A stretch of DNA of 64,000 bases from the NCBI RefSeq assembly GCF_030708075.1, contig NZ_CP117982.1, positions 967,398-1,031,397 on the forward strand, in the 5' to 3' direction. Of the stretch, positions 52,923 through 62,028 are shown piece after piece. Made by a program: the position numbers and the translations under genes. The number at the start of each line of letters is the position of its first letter. The first letter of the stretch is position 1. This DNA is from Candidatus Epulonipiscium viviparus. Its GTDB lineage: Bacteria > Bacillota > Clostridia > Lachnospirales > Cellulosilyticaceae. The notes under the pieces are model-generated. The model made no database searches, was not told where the DNA came from, and was given only the letters and a program-made list of their open reading frames with translations.

Positions 52923-54461
52923 ATGAAATATTATTTGGCTATTGACGTAGGAACAACAAATTGGAAAGCCGCAGTATATGACCAAGTCGGCAAATTAATT
53001 GCAATAGAACGTGTTGCCACCAAAACGCACCTCGATGCTTCTGGATATAGCTATTATAATCCTATAGAAATGTGGGACGATATTAGCAAGCTCTGCAAAG
53101 CTGTTACTGCCAAAGTGGCGCAGCCCATTTCTGCTGTATCTGTAACTAGCATTGCAGAAGCAGTGGTTGGCGTGGATAAAAATGGTAAAGTTTTGGGCGA
53201 CATCATCGCTTGGTTCGATACTCGTAGTATAAAAGAAGCAGAAGAGCTTAGAGAAAAACTGACTGCAGAAAAACTATATGAAATTACTGGCCTCGATGTA
53301 AATCCTATTTTTTCGTTGCCAAAAATCATGTGGATACGAAAACACTGGCCTGAAGTTTATCAAAATGCTTATAAATGGCTACAAATGGGAGATTACATGC
53401 TTTTTTGCCTAACGGGAGAATGTGTAACTGACTATACATTTGCATCGCGCACACTTGCTTTTGATGTTGTGGCAAATGAGTGGTCGAGAGAAATATTAGA
53501 TATGGTCGATGTGCCTGTAGACATGCTACCAAGAGTATGCCAAAGTGGCACGACAATCGGTACAATTAGCTCTGCCGTTGCTGAATTAACTGGAATTACT
53601 GCAGGGGCCAAAGTTGTCGTTGGTGGAAATGATCATCCTTGCGCATCCATTGCGGCAGGTGCGATTAGAGGCGACAAAATATTGGATAGCTCTGGGACTG
53701 CAGAATCATTTATCTACATTTCCAAAAAAGATGCCGTGCCTAACATGACTTTTGAAGGTCAACGCACTTGCAGATATTTGCAAAAAGATAGATACGCACT
53801 TTGGGGCGGAATTATTTGCTCTGGTCGAAGCTTTGACTGGGCATATGAAATTTTAACGTCTTCTGAATGCTTTGGCATTAAGCAAGATGAGTATAGTTAT
53901 GCGCAAATATTGGCACAGCTAGAAAACGAAAAGGGTGCCGAAAAGGGCTTACTGTTCTATCCGCATATGCGAGGTGCTGGTGCGCCATATTGGAATCCAA
54001 AAGCTTCTGGCTCGTTTGTTGGGCTTCGCGATACGCATTCTGCCAAAAACATGCTTCGAAGCGTACTAGAAGGACTTTCTATGCAAGCCAGAATGATTGT
54101 CGATATGGAAGAAAAGCTTGCAGGAGTGAATGTAGAATCTCTATGCGTTGTTGGCGGAAGCTCCCATAACAAAGTTTGGCAAACTATTAAGGCAAGCGTT
54201 ACCAACAAAGATATCGAATTGTGCTTTGAAGCCGAAGCAACATCTCAGGGTGCAGCAATGCTGGCTGCTATCGGTGACGGTATGTATAAGGATATAGAAG
54301 AGGTATCCGAAATGCTTGCTAGCAAAAATATAATTATCCATCCAGATCCAAAAATGGTTCCTATTTATGACGAGATATATCAGATTTATAAAGAGGGCTA
54401 TGAATCTATGAAAAATTTTAATACTCAGCTCTATAATATTCAAGAAAAATTTAGGGGGTAA
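52923..54461 (+). CDS. FGGY-family carbohydrate kinase
   Basis: 512 residues, two actin-like ATPase domains: AIDVGTTNWKAAVYD (phosphate 1), IIAWFDTRS, GGNDHPCASIAAGAI (catalytic Asp), LDSSGTAESF, and the adenosine motif SLCVVGGSSHNKVWQ. It phosphorylates a sugar; xylulokinase-like enzymes of this branch also take ketohexoses and pentitols. Ribosome site GGAGG. It sits upstream of a class II aldolase by 3 bp, so the phosphosugar probably feeds it. Confidence 0.88.
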   Translation: MKYYLAIDVGTTNWKAAVYDQVGKLIAIERVATKTHLDASGYSYYNPIEMWDDISKLCKAVTAKVAQPISAVSVTSIAEAVVGVDKNGKVLGDIIAWFDTRSIKEAEELREKLTAEKLYEITGLDVNPIFSLPKIMWIRKHWPEVYQNAYKWLQMGDYMLFCLTGECVTDYTFASRTLAFDVVANEWSREILDMVDVPVDMLPRVCQSGTTIGTISSAVAELTGITAGAKVVVGGNDHPCASIAAGAIRGDKILDSSGTAESFIYISKKDAVPNMTFEGQRTCRYLQKDRYALWGGIICSGRSFDWAYEILTSSECFGIKQDEYSYAQILAQLENEKGAEKGLLFYPHMRGAGAPYWNPKASGSFVGLRDTHSAKNMLRSVLEGLSMQARMIVDMEEKLAGVNVESLCVVGGSSHNKVWQTIKASVTNKDIELCFEAEATSQGAAMLAAIGDGMYKDIEEVSEMLASKNIIIHPDPKMVPIYDEIYQIYKEGYESMKNFNTQLYNIQEKFRG

Positions 54462-54464
54462 CCA

Positions 54465-55301
54465 ATGTTAATAACTTTAAAAGAAATTTTTAAATATGCA
54501 GGCGACAATGTCGCTATTGGTGCATTTAATATTCACAACCTAGAATTTATCAAAGGCGTAGTCCAAGCAGCAGAAGAAACCCAGCGTCCTGCTATTATGA
54601 TGATTAATGAGGCAGTTTTAAAATATGGCGGAATCGAAATATTGGGTGGTGCAGCCATTGCAGCGGCTAAGAAGGCAAGCGTTGACATGGCCGTTATGGT
54701 TGACCATGGCGAAGATATCGATTTTCTCAAAAAATGTATAGATTTTGGTTTAGATATTATGTTTGACGGATCTCACTTGCCATTTGAAGAGAATATCAAA
54801 CTTACCAAAATGATGGCAGATTATGCGCATTCACACAATCGTTCCATCGAAGGCGAAATTGGTCAGCTGGGGCTTAGTGAAGATGGAGATGAAGAAACTG
54901 AACAAAAAATTACTTCTGTAGAAGAGGCTGTTACATTTGCATCAAAAACCGATATCGATGTTCTAGCAATCTCTGTTGGAAATGTTCATGGATTTTATAA
55001 AGGTGAGGCAAAGATTAACGTGCCACGCATTAAAGAAATTAGTTCTGCACTAGAAAAAATGCCTATAGTAATGCACGGTGGCTCCGACATTCCTTCTGAA
55101 ATTATGCGCGCTTCTATTCAGGCCGGCATCAAAAAATTTAATATAGCCACAGATCTAAAACACGCATATGCGCTAACAATGTATGATCTTATGCACCAAG
55201 ACACAATGCCTATTCAACCATTGCAATTATTTCCTGTAGTTGCAGATGCTGTTGCCGCGGTAGCAGCAGAAAAAATCAAGATATTTAGTTCGGAGGTTTA
55301 A
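54465..55301 (+). CDS. Class II fructose/tagatose-bisphosphate aldolase family
   Basis: 278 residues, zinc-dependent TIM barrel: zinc and catalytic residues in MVDHGED, EGEIGQLG, SVGNVHGFY and VMHGGSDIP. It cleaves a ketose bisphosphate or monophosphate into two three-carbon units. Fructose 1,6-bisphosphate, tagatose 1,6-bisphosphate and related monophosphates are all possible. The start is 3 bp after the kinase stop, with a GGGGG-rich ribosome site. Confidence 0.9.
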   Translation: MLITLKEIFKYAGDNVAIGAFNIHNLEFIKGVVQAAEETQRPAIMMINEAVLKYGGIEILGGAAIAAAKKASVDMAVMVDHGEDIDFLKKCIDFGLDIMFDGSHLPFEENIKLTKMMADYAHSHNRSIEGEIGQLGLSEDGDEETEQKITSVEEAVTFASKTDIDVLAISVGNVHGFYKGEAKINVPRIKEISSALEKMPIVMHGGSDIPSEIMRASIQAGIKKFNIATDLKHAYALTMYDLMHQDTMPIQPLQLFPVVADAVAAVAAEKIKIFSSEV

Positions 55302-55304
55302 TTT

Positions 55305-56111
55305 ATGAAATTAGCTTGTGCGGTATCAACTTATCCAACATCGTTTGGACCTATCGTATTTAAAGATGGTAATCTTAAAGAAAATTTTGACTTGATGAAA
55401 AAATATGGCTACCAAGGAATGGACCTTTTTATCAAAAAAACTTCTAGAGAGCAATTGCTAGAATACAAGAAACTTATTAAGGATTATGGAATGGATGTTG
55501 TAACACTTTTTGCCATATATTTAGGAGAAAGTGGAGTTAAGCTTTCTGAAAAAGATCCTGCTCTTCGCAGACGCAATGTTGATTTGATGAAAGAGCAGCT
55601 AGATAATGCAAAGGAACTTGATTCTGTTGGACTTGGACTTGGATATATTAGAGGAGCTCACTCAGAAGATGAGACAGAAGCCGATGCTAAGAAGAGAATA
55701 GCAGAAGCATTATATGAAATTGGCGACTATGCAGCTCAAATTGGTTCTACTATTTTGTTAGAGCCTATCAATCGCTACGAAATAAACACTATTAATAAAG
55801 CCACTGATGCGGTCGATTTTATTAAAGAGAACAATCTAAAGGGCGTAACTCTCCAGCTTGATATGTTTCACATGAACATCGAAGACAAATCTATCCCTTA
55901 TGCTATCGAATATGCAAAGGGGCTAATATCCAATCTTCACGTATCGTCTAGCAATAGATATGCAGTGGGAACTGGTCACTTTGACTTTGCAGAAGTTACT
56001 GCAGCGCTTAGAAAAGTGGGTTATGATGGATTTTTGACATTAGAAGCGTTTTCTACAGATGCTGATGAAACACTCAGAATGACTGCAGAAAATTTGAAAA
56101 AATATTTATAG
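55305..56111 (+). CDS. Sugar phosphate isomerase/epimerase (TIM barrel)
   Basis: 268 residues of the AP-endonuclease-2 superfamily, as in ketose 3-epimerases: LLEPINRYEINTI (Glu), LQLDMFHMNIED (Asp, His), SSSNRYAVGTGHFDF (His) and the last Glu in FLTLEAF. Likely epimerises a ketohexose such as allulose, tagatose or sorbose before phosphorylation. Separated by 3 bp from the aldolase gene, ribosome site CGGAGG. Confidence 0.85.
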   Translation: MKLACAVSTYPTSFGPIVFKDGNLKENFDLMKKYGYQGMDLFIKKTSREQLLEYKKLIKDYGMDVVTLFAIYLGESGVKLSEKDPALRRRNVDLMKEQLDNAKELDSVGLGLGYIRGAHSEDETEADAKKRIAEALYEIGDYAAQIGSTILLEPINRYEINTINKATDAVDFIKENNLKGVTLQLDMFHMNIEDKSIPYAIEYAKGLISNLHVSSSNRYAVGTGHFDFAEVTAALRKVGYDGFLTLEAFSTDADETLRMTAENLKKYL

Positions 56112-56160
56112 AAAGCGAGGATAGCAAGGTGCCTTGTTGCTCCTTGCTTATATTTCATGA
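56107..56160 (+). promoter_or_regulatory. 54-nt leader element upstream of the mutarotase (copy 2)
   Basis: TATAGAAAGCGAGGATAGCA, AGG, then CCTTGCTTATATTTCATGA. The arms AGCAAGG and CCTTGCT pair perfectly (7 bp). The A at the position of G in copy 1 keeps the pair. The element starts inside the stop of the preceding gene. Confidence 0.7.
56137..56160 (+). CDS. Seven-codon leader peptide ORF, copy 2
   Basis: TTG-CTC-CTT-GCT-TAT-ATT-TCA-TGA (MLLAYIS with TTG start), AAGG 7 nt upstream. Same length as copy 1, and its TGA overlaps the mutarotase ATG. Confidence 0.4.
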   Translation: MLLAYIS

Positions 56161-57011
56161 TTTATACGATTAAAAACGATCACCTGACAGCGCAGATCAA
56201 TTCACTCGGTGCGGAGCTTATTAGTGTACAAAATAATGACGGCAAAGAGTATATCTTTCAACCTTCTGAAATATGGGTTGGTCAATCTAAAAATTTGTTT
56301 CCAAACATTGCTTTAGCAAAAGATAACTATACTATAATTCGAGGCAAACAATATCCTATGAATCAGCACGGTTTTTTGAAAAATATGGAAATGGAAGTAG
56401 TTTCCCAATCTGCTGATAGTATTGCATTTAAATTGACTGATAATGCCGAAACTGCCCAATTTGTGCCATATAAATTTACAGTAATTATCGAATTTGCAGT
56501 TGTAGATGATACTGTTATTCAAACCTATAAGGTAAGCAATCACGAAGATGAGGCTATGTATTTTGGAATTGGTTGCCACACCGGCTTTGCTACTGCTCCT
56601 GATAGCTTTGTGGATTTTGGCACTAATAATAATATAACCGAGCTAATTCGAGAAAACATGCAATATATGACCGGCGAGACAAAACCTTATCCTTTAGAAA
56701 ACGGCAAAATTTTTGTGACCCCTAAATATTTTTCAGATGGGGCACATATATTAGAAGGTTTTGATAATAAAGAGTTGACGCTTATCAATCCTTCACTTGA
56801 AAGTAGTGTAAAAATTAATTTTGCGGATTTCACTTATATCACATTATGGAGTACTACAGATGCGGAGACAGTTTTATGTATGATGCCTTGGTGCGCATTA
56901 CCTGATGCTATCGATTCAACTCATATTTTTGAAGAGAAAAAAGGCAATGTAATGTTAGAAGGACATAAAATTTTTATTGCTAAGCAAGTGTTTACATTTA
57001 ATGATTTATAA
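56157..57011 (+). CDS. Aldose 1-epimerase (LacX-like)
   Basis: 284 residues, beta-sandwich galactose mutarotase-like fold of the LacX branch: INSLGAELISVQNNDGKEY, MNQHGFLKNMEME (active-site His), FGIGCHTGFA. The acid/base Glu is not fixed by eye. It interconverts sugar anomers for the operon. Translation is coupled to the seven-codon leader. The 3' end overlaps the convergent EAL gene by 14 bp. Confidence 0.85.
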   Translation: MIYTIKNDHLTAQINSLGAELISVQNNDGKEYIFQPSEIWVGQSKNLFPNIALAKDNYTIIRGKQYPMNQHGFLKNMEMEVVSQSADSIAFKLTDNAETAQFVPYKFTVIIEFAVVDDTVIQTYKVSNHEDEAMYFGIGCHTGFATAPDSFVDFGTNNNITELIRENMQYMTGETKPYPLENGKIFVTPKYFSDGAHILEGFDNKELTLINPSLESSVKINFADFTYITLWSTTDAETVLCMMPWCALPDAIDSTHIFEEKKGNVMLEGHKIFIAKQVFTFNDL

Positions 57012-58638
57012 ATCTTTTCTCCTCCTGCGGGAGGGGTTCAGTATTGGTCTCCTTTAATAAAGCAATAAAATCATCTTCTGGAAGAGGCCTACTAAATAAG
57101 TATCCCTGAATTGTATTAAACCCTAATTGTTTTAGAATTTTCAATTGCTCATTTGTCTCTACACCTTCTACAACTGTATGGACATTCAATTTATGACTCA
57201 TCATAGCAATAGTCTCTAAGATAAACGATGCCTTCTCATTTTCAGCTAGACTATTTACCAACGATTTATCGATCTTAATTTCGTGAACTGGAATATCTTT
57301 TAGCAATGTGAGGCTAGAATAGCCTGCTCCAAAATCATCGAGTGATAGCTTTAATCCTTTGTCTTGCAAATCTATTAGAGTCTCGTATATATATTTGATA
57401 TCTTCGTGATGAGCTGTTTCTGTAAATTCCAAGCAAAGCCTTCCGGGATCGATATCATATTCTTTCACTAATTTAGTGATGTACGCTTTAAATTCTGGGT
57501 CCTCTAAATGCCTCATAGAAACATTTACAGAAACTAATATATCCAAATTATGCTTATTTATATATTCGCAAGCCTTACGCCATACATACTTATCTAACTC
57601 TATAATATACCCATTTTTTTCAAATTCCGGGATAAATTCTATTGGGCTTATTAACTGCTTTTTCTGAAAATTCCATCTAACCAACGCTTCTGCCCCATTG
57701 ATTAATCTTTTCGTAGGATCATATTTAGGCTGATAGTATACTTCAAACTCTTCATTTTGTAGCGAAGAATGGAAATGATTTATCAAATTTTTGCTATTTT
57801 TTTCTTCTAATGTTAACTTAATTTCCTCATCCTTTAGCAAATATTCTAAATTGGCTATTGCCTTTGTTAGAAACAGAGCACGTTCTCGTCGCCTTACACT
57901 GTCATCGATATCTTTAATAGACAACAGAAATTCTCGCAATACGCCATTTTCATATCGAGTCGCTTTAGCTGTAAGCTTCATGTATCGATCCATGGGATGT
58001 ACTTCATTTTGATATATTATACTTCGTGCAGAATATTCTCCCAGCCCCATCGCTACATGTGGTACTTCTAGCCAATCTTTTAGATTAATTTTTTCTGTAG
58101 AGCTTAATAAATCTAGCGGCACTATTTCTTGAAAATAATCATAGTCTATAGATTCTCCCGTTCTACAAATAGCAAGTCTATCATTGCTACTGCTTCTTAG
58201 AGTAACGTTATTTTTTTGCACATTCACTAGATATTCTGCTATATATTCTGAGTATTCTAATATGCTTATCTCTGATATTTTTTGATGATATCCCATAATA
58301 ATAATTTTATCTGACAATCGTTTATATATGCGACCTCCTGTTCGTAACCACTCGGTCTTACCCGAGTCATCTGTCCAAGGGTATACTATTTCGGACTCAT
58401 CCAATACTGTATTATTAACAATTTTTGTTATTATTTCATCTACTAAAAATCTATACTCCTCTTGAATTCCAGTATACCAATGTTCAAAAATTTCTGTAGG
58501 ACTTACTCTTTCCAACCATTTTTGATCGTTTATCAAAGAAATCATAGAGTATAGCTTATGAGGCTTCCCTTTTTCTATTTCGCATTTCCACAATTCAACT
58601 ATATCACTATGAATTTTAAATCTTTTCTTATTTTGCAT
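56998..58638 (-). CDS. EAL-domain cyclic di-GMP phosphodiesterase
   Basis: 546 residues without membrane spans. An N-terminal sensor-like region (1-270), PAS-like in pattern, is followed by a complete EAL domain: YYQPKYD, GAEALVRW (EAL about 316), VSVNVS, LEFTET, LDDFGAGYSSL, IKIDKS, VVEGVET and IQGYLFSRP, so it should hydrolyse c-di-GMP. No intact GGDEF motif is present between sensor and EAL. Ribosome site AAAGTGGGAGT is weak. It convergently overlaps the mutarotase gene. Confidence 0.9.
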   Translation of the reverse strand: MQNKKRFKIHSDIVELWKCEIEKGKPHKLYSMISLINDQKWLERVSPTEIFEHWYTGIQEEYRFLVDEIITKIVNNTVLDESEIVYPWTDDSGKTEWLRTGGRIYKRLSDKIIIMGYHQKISEISILEYSEYIAEYLVNVQKNNVTLRSSSNDRLAICRTGESIDYDYFQEIVPLDLLSSTEKINLKDWLEVPHVAMGLGEYSARSIIYQNEVHPMDRYMKLTAKATRYENGVLREFLLSIKDIDDSVRRRERALFLTKAIANLEYLLKDEEIKLTLEEKNSKNLINHFHSSLQNEEFEVYYQPKYDPTKRLINGAEALVRWNFQKKQLISPIEFIPEFEKNGYIIELDKYVWRKACEYINKHNLDILVSVNVSMRHLEDPEFKAYITKLVKEYDIDPGRLCLEFTETAHHEDIKYIYETLIDLQDKGLKLSLDDFGAGYSSLTLLKDIPVHEIKIDKSLVNSLAENEKASFILETIAMMSHKLNVHTVVEGVETNEQLKILKQLGFNTIQGYLFSRPLPEDDFIALLKETNTEPLPQEEKRFINH

Positions 58639-58750
58639 CTGATGACTCCCACTTTCTTAATAGTCTATATAAATATATATGCAGAATCTTAATTCATATA
58701 TAACAAAAAGATTCTAGCTTATCCTAAGATATTTGCCATTAAATTGCATA

Positions 58751-58773
58751 AAAAAGACGCAGCATCCCGCGTC
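58751..58773 (-). terminator. Terminator of the rhomboid-like gene
   Basis: On the minus strand GACGC pairs with GCGTC over an 8-nt loop, followed by a T-run. Confidence 0.75.
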
Positions 58774-59592
58774 CTAATCTTCATGATTTTTCAAATGTTC
58801 ACTGCAATACTCTTTGTTGCATTTAGAGCAATATCGAAATTCCATATCCTCATCATCTAGCTCGGTTTTGCCACACACTGAACATTTATGAAATGCGACT
58901 TTAATCACCTCTGGAGCTTTGGTTTTTTCCACTCGATTTGGATTTGGTGCGGCTGATGCTGGCTTGACATATGTTGTGCGTTTTCCCATCATCTTCCTTT
59001 CTTTCAATAGCGGTATAACAAAGAATATTATATATCCTGTCAAAGATGCTACAATTACCAACAATGTCGCTATTTTATTGGCAGACATCAAAACATCTGC
59101 GGCCATCAAGATTAAATACAAATACACCAAAAACTTTGCTTTGATCGGAATAAAAAAGTATAGATAAAAGCTCATGTTTGGCATCGATGTTGCCAGTGAT
59201 AGCCATAACGAAGTATTTATATAGGTTCCAATATTTCCCGACATATCAAATATGGCACAAACTATAACAGTACAGATTACACTACTAAAATAATAAAAAT
59301 TAAAATTAAATGTTCCCAGGGTTCTTTCTAAGCTAGTTCCTACCGAATAATATATTATTACCATTAATATAAACCACAGCGGGTCCATAGAGTTTGGAAT
59401 AAATATAAAAGTGATTAATCTCCATATCTCTCCGCTTAATATGGCATCCCAATTAAACAGAAAATTGTAATATAGCGAAGGGTTTATCAGCGTTGCAAAA
59501 AACACTATTCCCTGCCCAAAAATTAAATAAAACATTAGATTTGGAATTGCATACTTACCAAATTTTCGCTCCAATTTATTTAAAAACTTCAT
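58774..59592 (-). CDS. Rhomboid-like membrane protein with C-terminal zinc ribbon
   Basis: 272 residues with six or more hydrophobic spans (about 15-210) arranged as in rhomboid/Der proteins (WRLITFIFIPNS in the L1 loop position). The catalytic GxSG and His expected of an active rhomboid protease are not visible, so it may be inactive. The C-terminus carries a Cys4-type cluster (CSVCGKTE, CSKCNKEYC, H). ATG 59592 follows AAGGAGG; the longer frame to 59631 has no ribosome site. Confidence 0.72.
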   Translation of the reverse strand: MKFLNKLERKFGKYAIPNLMFYLIFGQGIVFFATLINPSLYYNFLFNWDAILSGEIWRLITFIFIPNSMDPLWFILMVIIYYSVGTSLERTLGTFNFNFYYFSSVICTVIVCAIFDMSGNIGTYINTSLWLSLATSMPNMSFYLYFFIPIKAKFLVYLYLILMAADVLMSANKIATLLVIVASLTGYIIFFVIPLLKERKMMGKRTTYVKPASAAPNPNRVEKTKAPEVIKVAFHKCSVCGKTELDDEDMEFRYCSKCNKEYCSEHLKNHED

Positions 59593-59740
59593 AGTAACCT
59601 CCTTCTTTTGATTCTTATTCAAAAATTGCATAAACTATCGATAAATCATAAAATTATACCATAAAAAGTAATTTTTATATAGGCTTATTTCTCGATTTTT
59701 TGGGTTAGACTAATATCTAGTAACAGAAAGGTGTGAGAAG

Positions 59741-61216
59741 ATGATCAAAATATATTATACTACAGATACTCATGGCGTCGTATTACCTATTAATTATGCA
59801 ACAGGCAAAGCTTCGCCTCAAGGGCTTCTTGCTTGCAGTGCCGAATTTTTAAAAGAAGGCAATACTCTTATATTGGATGCGGGCGATACGATTCAGGGCT
59901 CTCCTTTCACAAAATATATGTGGGAAAATCTTGATGAATGTGTTATAGCAGAAGTATTGAATGCGGCGGGATATGATTATGTGACATTAGGCAACCATGA
60001 CTTTAATTATGGCTATGATGCGTTAAGAAAGTATGTAGATACTCTAACAGCAAAATGCATTGTAGCCAATGTTGCTGACAAAACGGGTGAGCTCGAGCTA
60101 TATCCATATTATATACATGAATTTGCCGATGGCACTGCAGTTGGAATTGTCGGTGCTGTTACTGACTTTGTTCCTGTTTGGGAAAAGCCTAAGCATCTTG
60201 AAAATATCGAAATCCAAGATGCCTTCACAAGACTCAAATCAACTTTGGCTCAGATTAAAGATAGATGCGATCTCACTATTTGCTTATATCATGGTGGTTT
60301 TGAATGCGATATTGCAACGGGCGAAGTACTAAGTACTACCATCGAAAATATATCCTACAAAATTTGTAAAGAGCTCGATTTTGATATTCTGCTTACCGGG
60401 CATCAGCACATGCCTATTGAAGGCGTAAATTTATTTGGCACCTTCACGATGCAGTTAAAGCACAATGCTGTTGACTACGGATATATAGAAGTTAACGGCT
60501 CTACTATTACTTCACAGGTGTGTACACCAGCAACTACGGATGTTGAAGTTCCTGCCAAACTACAAGCTATTCAAGATAAAATTAACGAATGGCTCGACCA
60601 ACCTCTCGGAACATTTAATCAGCCTATTGCAGCAGAAAACAAGCTCACCCTAGCGTTAACTGGGTCGCTCCTTGCAAACTTCTGTAATCAGGTTCAATTG
60701 GACTTCACTGCAGCAGATTTTTCATGCACTGCTCTCGGCAATAATTTAATAGGATTTGACAAAGGTGTTACTATTAGAGATATAGTTGCAGCATATCAGT
60801 TTCCAAATACCCTGAAGGTTTTGGCTGTTAATTACGAGATTCTCAAGCAAGCACTCGAACGCGTTGCGCAGTATTATACTATTGCCAATGGCGTAGTCGA
60901 AATTTCTAGCAAATTTCTAAAGCCCAAAGTTTCTCACTACAACTATGACTTTTTTTCTGGTCTTCATTATACCATCGATATCACAAAACCTATCGGTTCC
61001 CGAGTTACGATAGATACTCCGCTAGATAAAAATAAGTTTTATACACTCTGCATGAGCGACTATCGTGCTACCGGAACGGGTGAATATGGCTTTTATAAAG
61101 ATTGCAAGATTGTACACGAATATAGCAATGATCTGCAAGAACTCATTATTGAATATATTAGGCATCGCAAAACTGTTGACATAGATTCAACCCAGTATTT
61201 TACTATTAGACAATAA
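59741..61216 (+). CDS. 5'-nucleotidase / UshA-like metallophosphatase
   Basis: 491 residues. N-terminal metallophosphoesterase (TTDTHG, LDAGDTIQGSPF, LGNHDFNYG, CLYHGGFECD, LTGHQHMPIEG) and a C-terminal 5'-nucleotidase domain (IRDIVAAYQFPNTL, FTALGNNLIG-type, FFSGLHYTID). Members usually have a signal peptide; this one starts directly at the catalytic domain with no signal, so it is likely cytoplasmic, as in some Firmicutes UDP-sugar hydrolase homologues. Substrate: nucleotide monophosphates or 2',3'-cyclic nucleotides. Ribosome site AAAGGTG. Confidence 0.88.
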   Translation: MIKIYYTTDTHGVVLPINYATGKASPQGLLACSAEFLKEGNTLILDAGDTIQGSPFTKYMWENLDECVIAEVLNAAGYDYVTLGNHDFNYGYDALRKYVDTLTAKCIVANVADKTGELELYPYYIHEFADGTAVGIVGAVTDFVPVWEKPKHLENIEIQDAFTRLKSTLAQIKDRCDLTICLYHGGFECDIATGEVLSTTIENISYKICKELDFDILLTGHQHMPIEGVNLFGTFTMQLKHNAVDYGYIEVNGSTITSQVCTPATTDVEVPAKLQAIQDKINEWLDQPLGTFNQPIAAENKLTLALTGSLLANFCNQVQLDFTAADFSCTALGNNLIGFDKGVTIRDIVAAYQFPNTLKVLAVNYEILKQALERVAQYYTIANGVVEISSKFLKPKVSHYNYDFFSGLHYTIDITKPIGSRVTIDTPLDKNKFYTLCMSDYRATGTGEYGFYKDCKIVHEYSNDLQELIIEYIRHRKTVDIDSTQYFTIRQ

Positions 61217-61238
61217 AAAAATGCCCATAAGGGGGCAT
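61214..61238 (-). terminator. Terminator of mecA, shared end with nucleotidase gene
   Basis: ATGCCC pairs with GGGCAT over a 6-nt loop. On the minus strand six T follow directly; on the plus strand no T-run follows. Confidence 0.85.
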
Positions 61239-61892
61239 CTATAGATATTTTGCAAGGACATCTATCGCATTTTTTTTGATAATAGGTGTTCCATGCTCCA
61301 TCAGAAAATTTTCATTAAGCTCACTTGTATAGGCTCGACGCCCAAATTCATTTAATACGCTTATTAGTATACCTTGATCCGTATTAGTATTTTGATTGCT
61401 TGAAATGAGCAAAAAGTATTTATCTGTATATTTATATATACGACTTTCACCAAAGAATAAATGCTGTATTTGATGAGAGAGTGAACTAATTTCATCCAAA
61501 TTATCAAATCGATACATTAAATATGCAGAATAATCCGGCATTGCTGGCTCAACTTCTTCAAACGTAAAGCTTTTGTCTTGCTCTTTAAATGTTCTGTGAG
61601 TTGGGCGCTCTCCTGTAAGTCCTAAACGCTCTTCTAGCTGCTCTGGATCACTAACTTTTGTCACCACAATCATAATACTATCTATGCTAAGAGGTACAGC
61701 TTCTATCATCAGAGGTACATTTTGTGCCTCAAATCCAAAATCTTCATAAGCTTTACTCATCATGTCTTGAAATAAATTTTGAGCTTTTTTTGAACCATAT
61801 GCAAGTTCTGTAAGCTTTATATTTCTATCCATTAAATCCTCTTGGTTCAAAGTAATACGGATTTGTGTGTCACTAATTTTTTCTATTTTCAT
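61239..61892 (-). CDS. mecA: MecA-type ClpC adaptor
   Basis: 217 residues. N-terminal MKIEKISDTQIRITLNQEDL substrate-binding domain (1-85), acidic linker, C-terminal ClpC-binding domain (about 135-217, AYLMYRFDNLDEISSLSHQ, RAYTSELNENFLMEHGTPI). Delivers substrates to ClpCP in Bacillus and relatives. ATG 61892 is preferred; the earlier ATG 61916 (MIRKDRAN) is weakly supported by either site. Typical length is about 215. Confidence 0.88.
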   Translation of the reverse strand: MKIEKISDTQIRITLNQEDLMDRNIKLTELAYGSKKAQNLFQDMMSKAYEDFGFEAQNVPLMIEAVPLSIDSIMIVVTKVSDPEQLEERLGLTGERPTHRTFKEQDKSFTFEEVEPAMPDYSAYLMYRFDNLDEISSLSHQIQHLFFGESRIYKYTDKYFLLISSNQNTNTDQGILISVLNEFGRRAYTSELNENFLMEHGTPIIKKNAIDVLAKYL

Positions 61893-62028
61893 GTTTGCAC
61901 GATCCTTTCTAATCAAAAATGCTAGCTCGTGTTACTACATATATAGTATAAATTAAGAAATAACAAATGTAAAGAGTTTAGACTATTATATGATTATAAC
62001 TTAATAATTATTTATAAAAGGTGATAAA

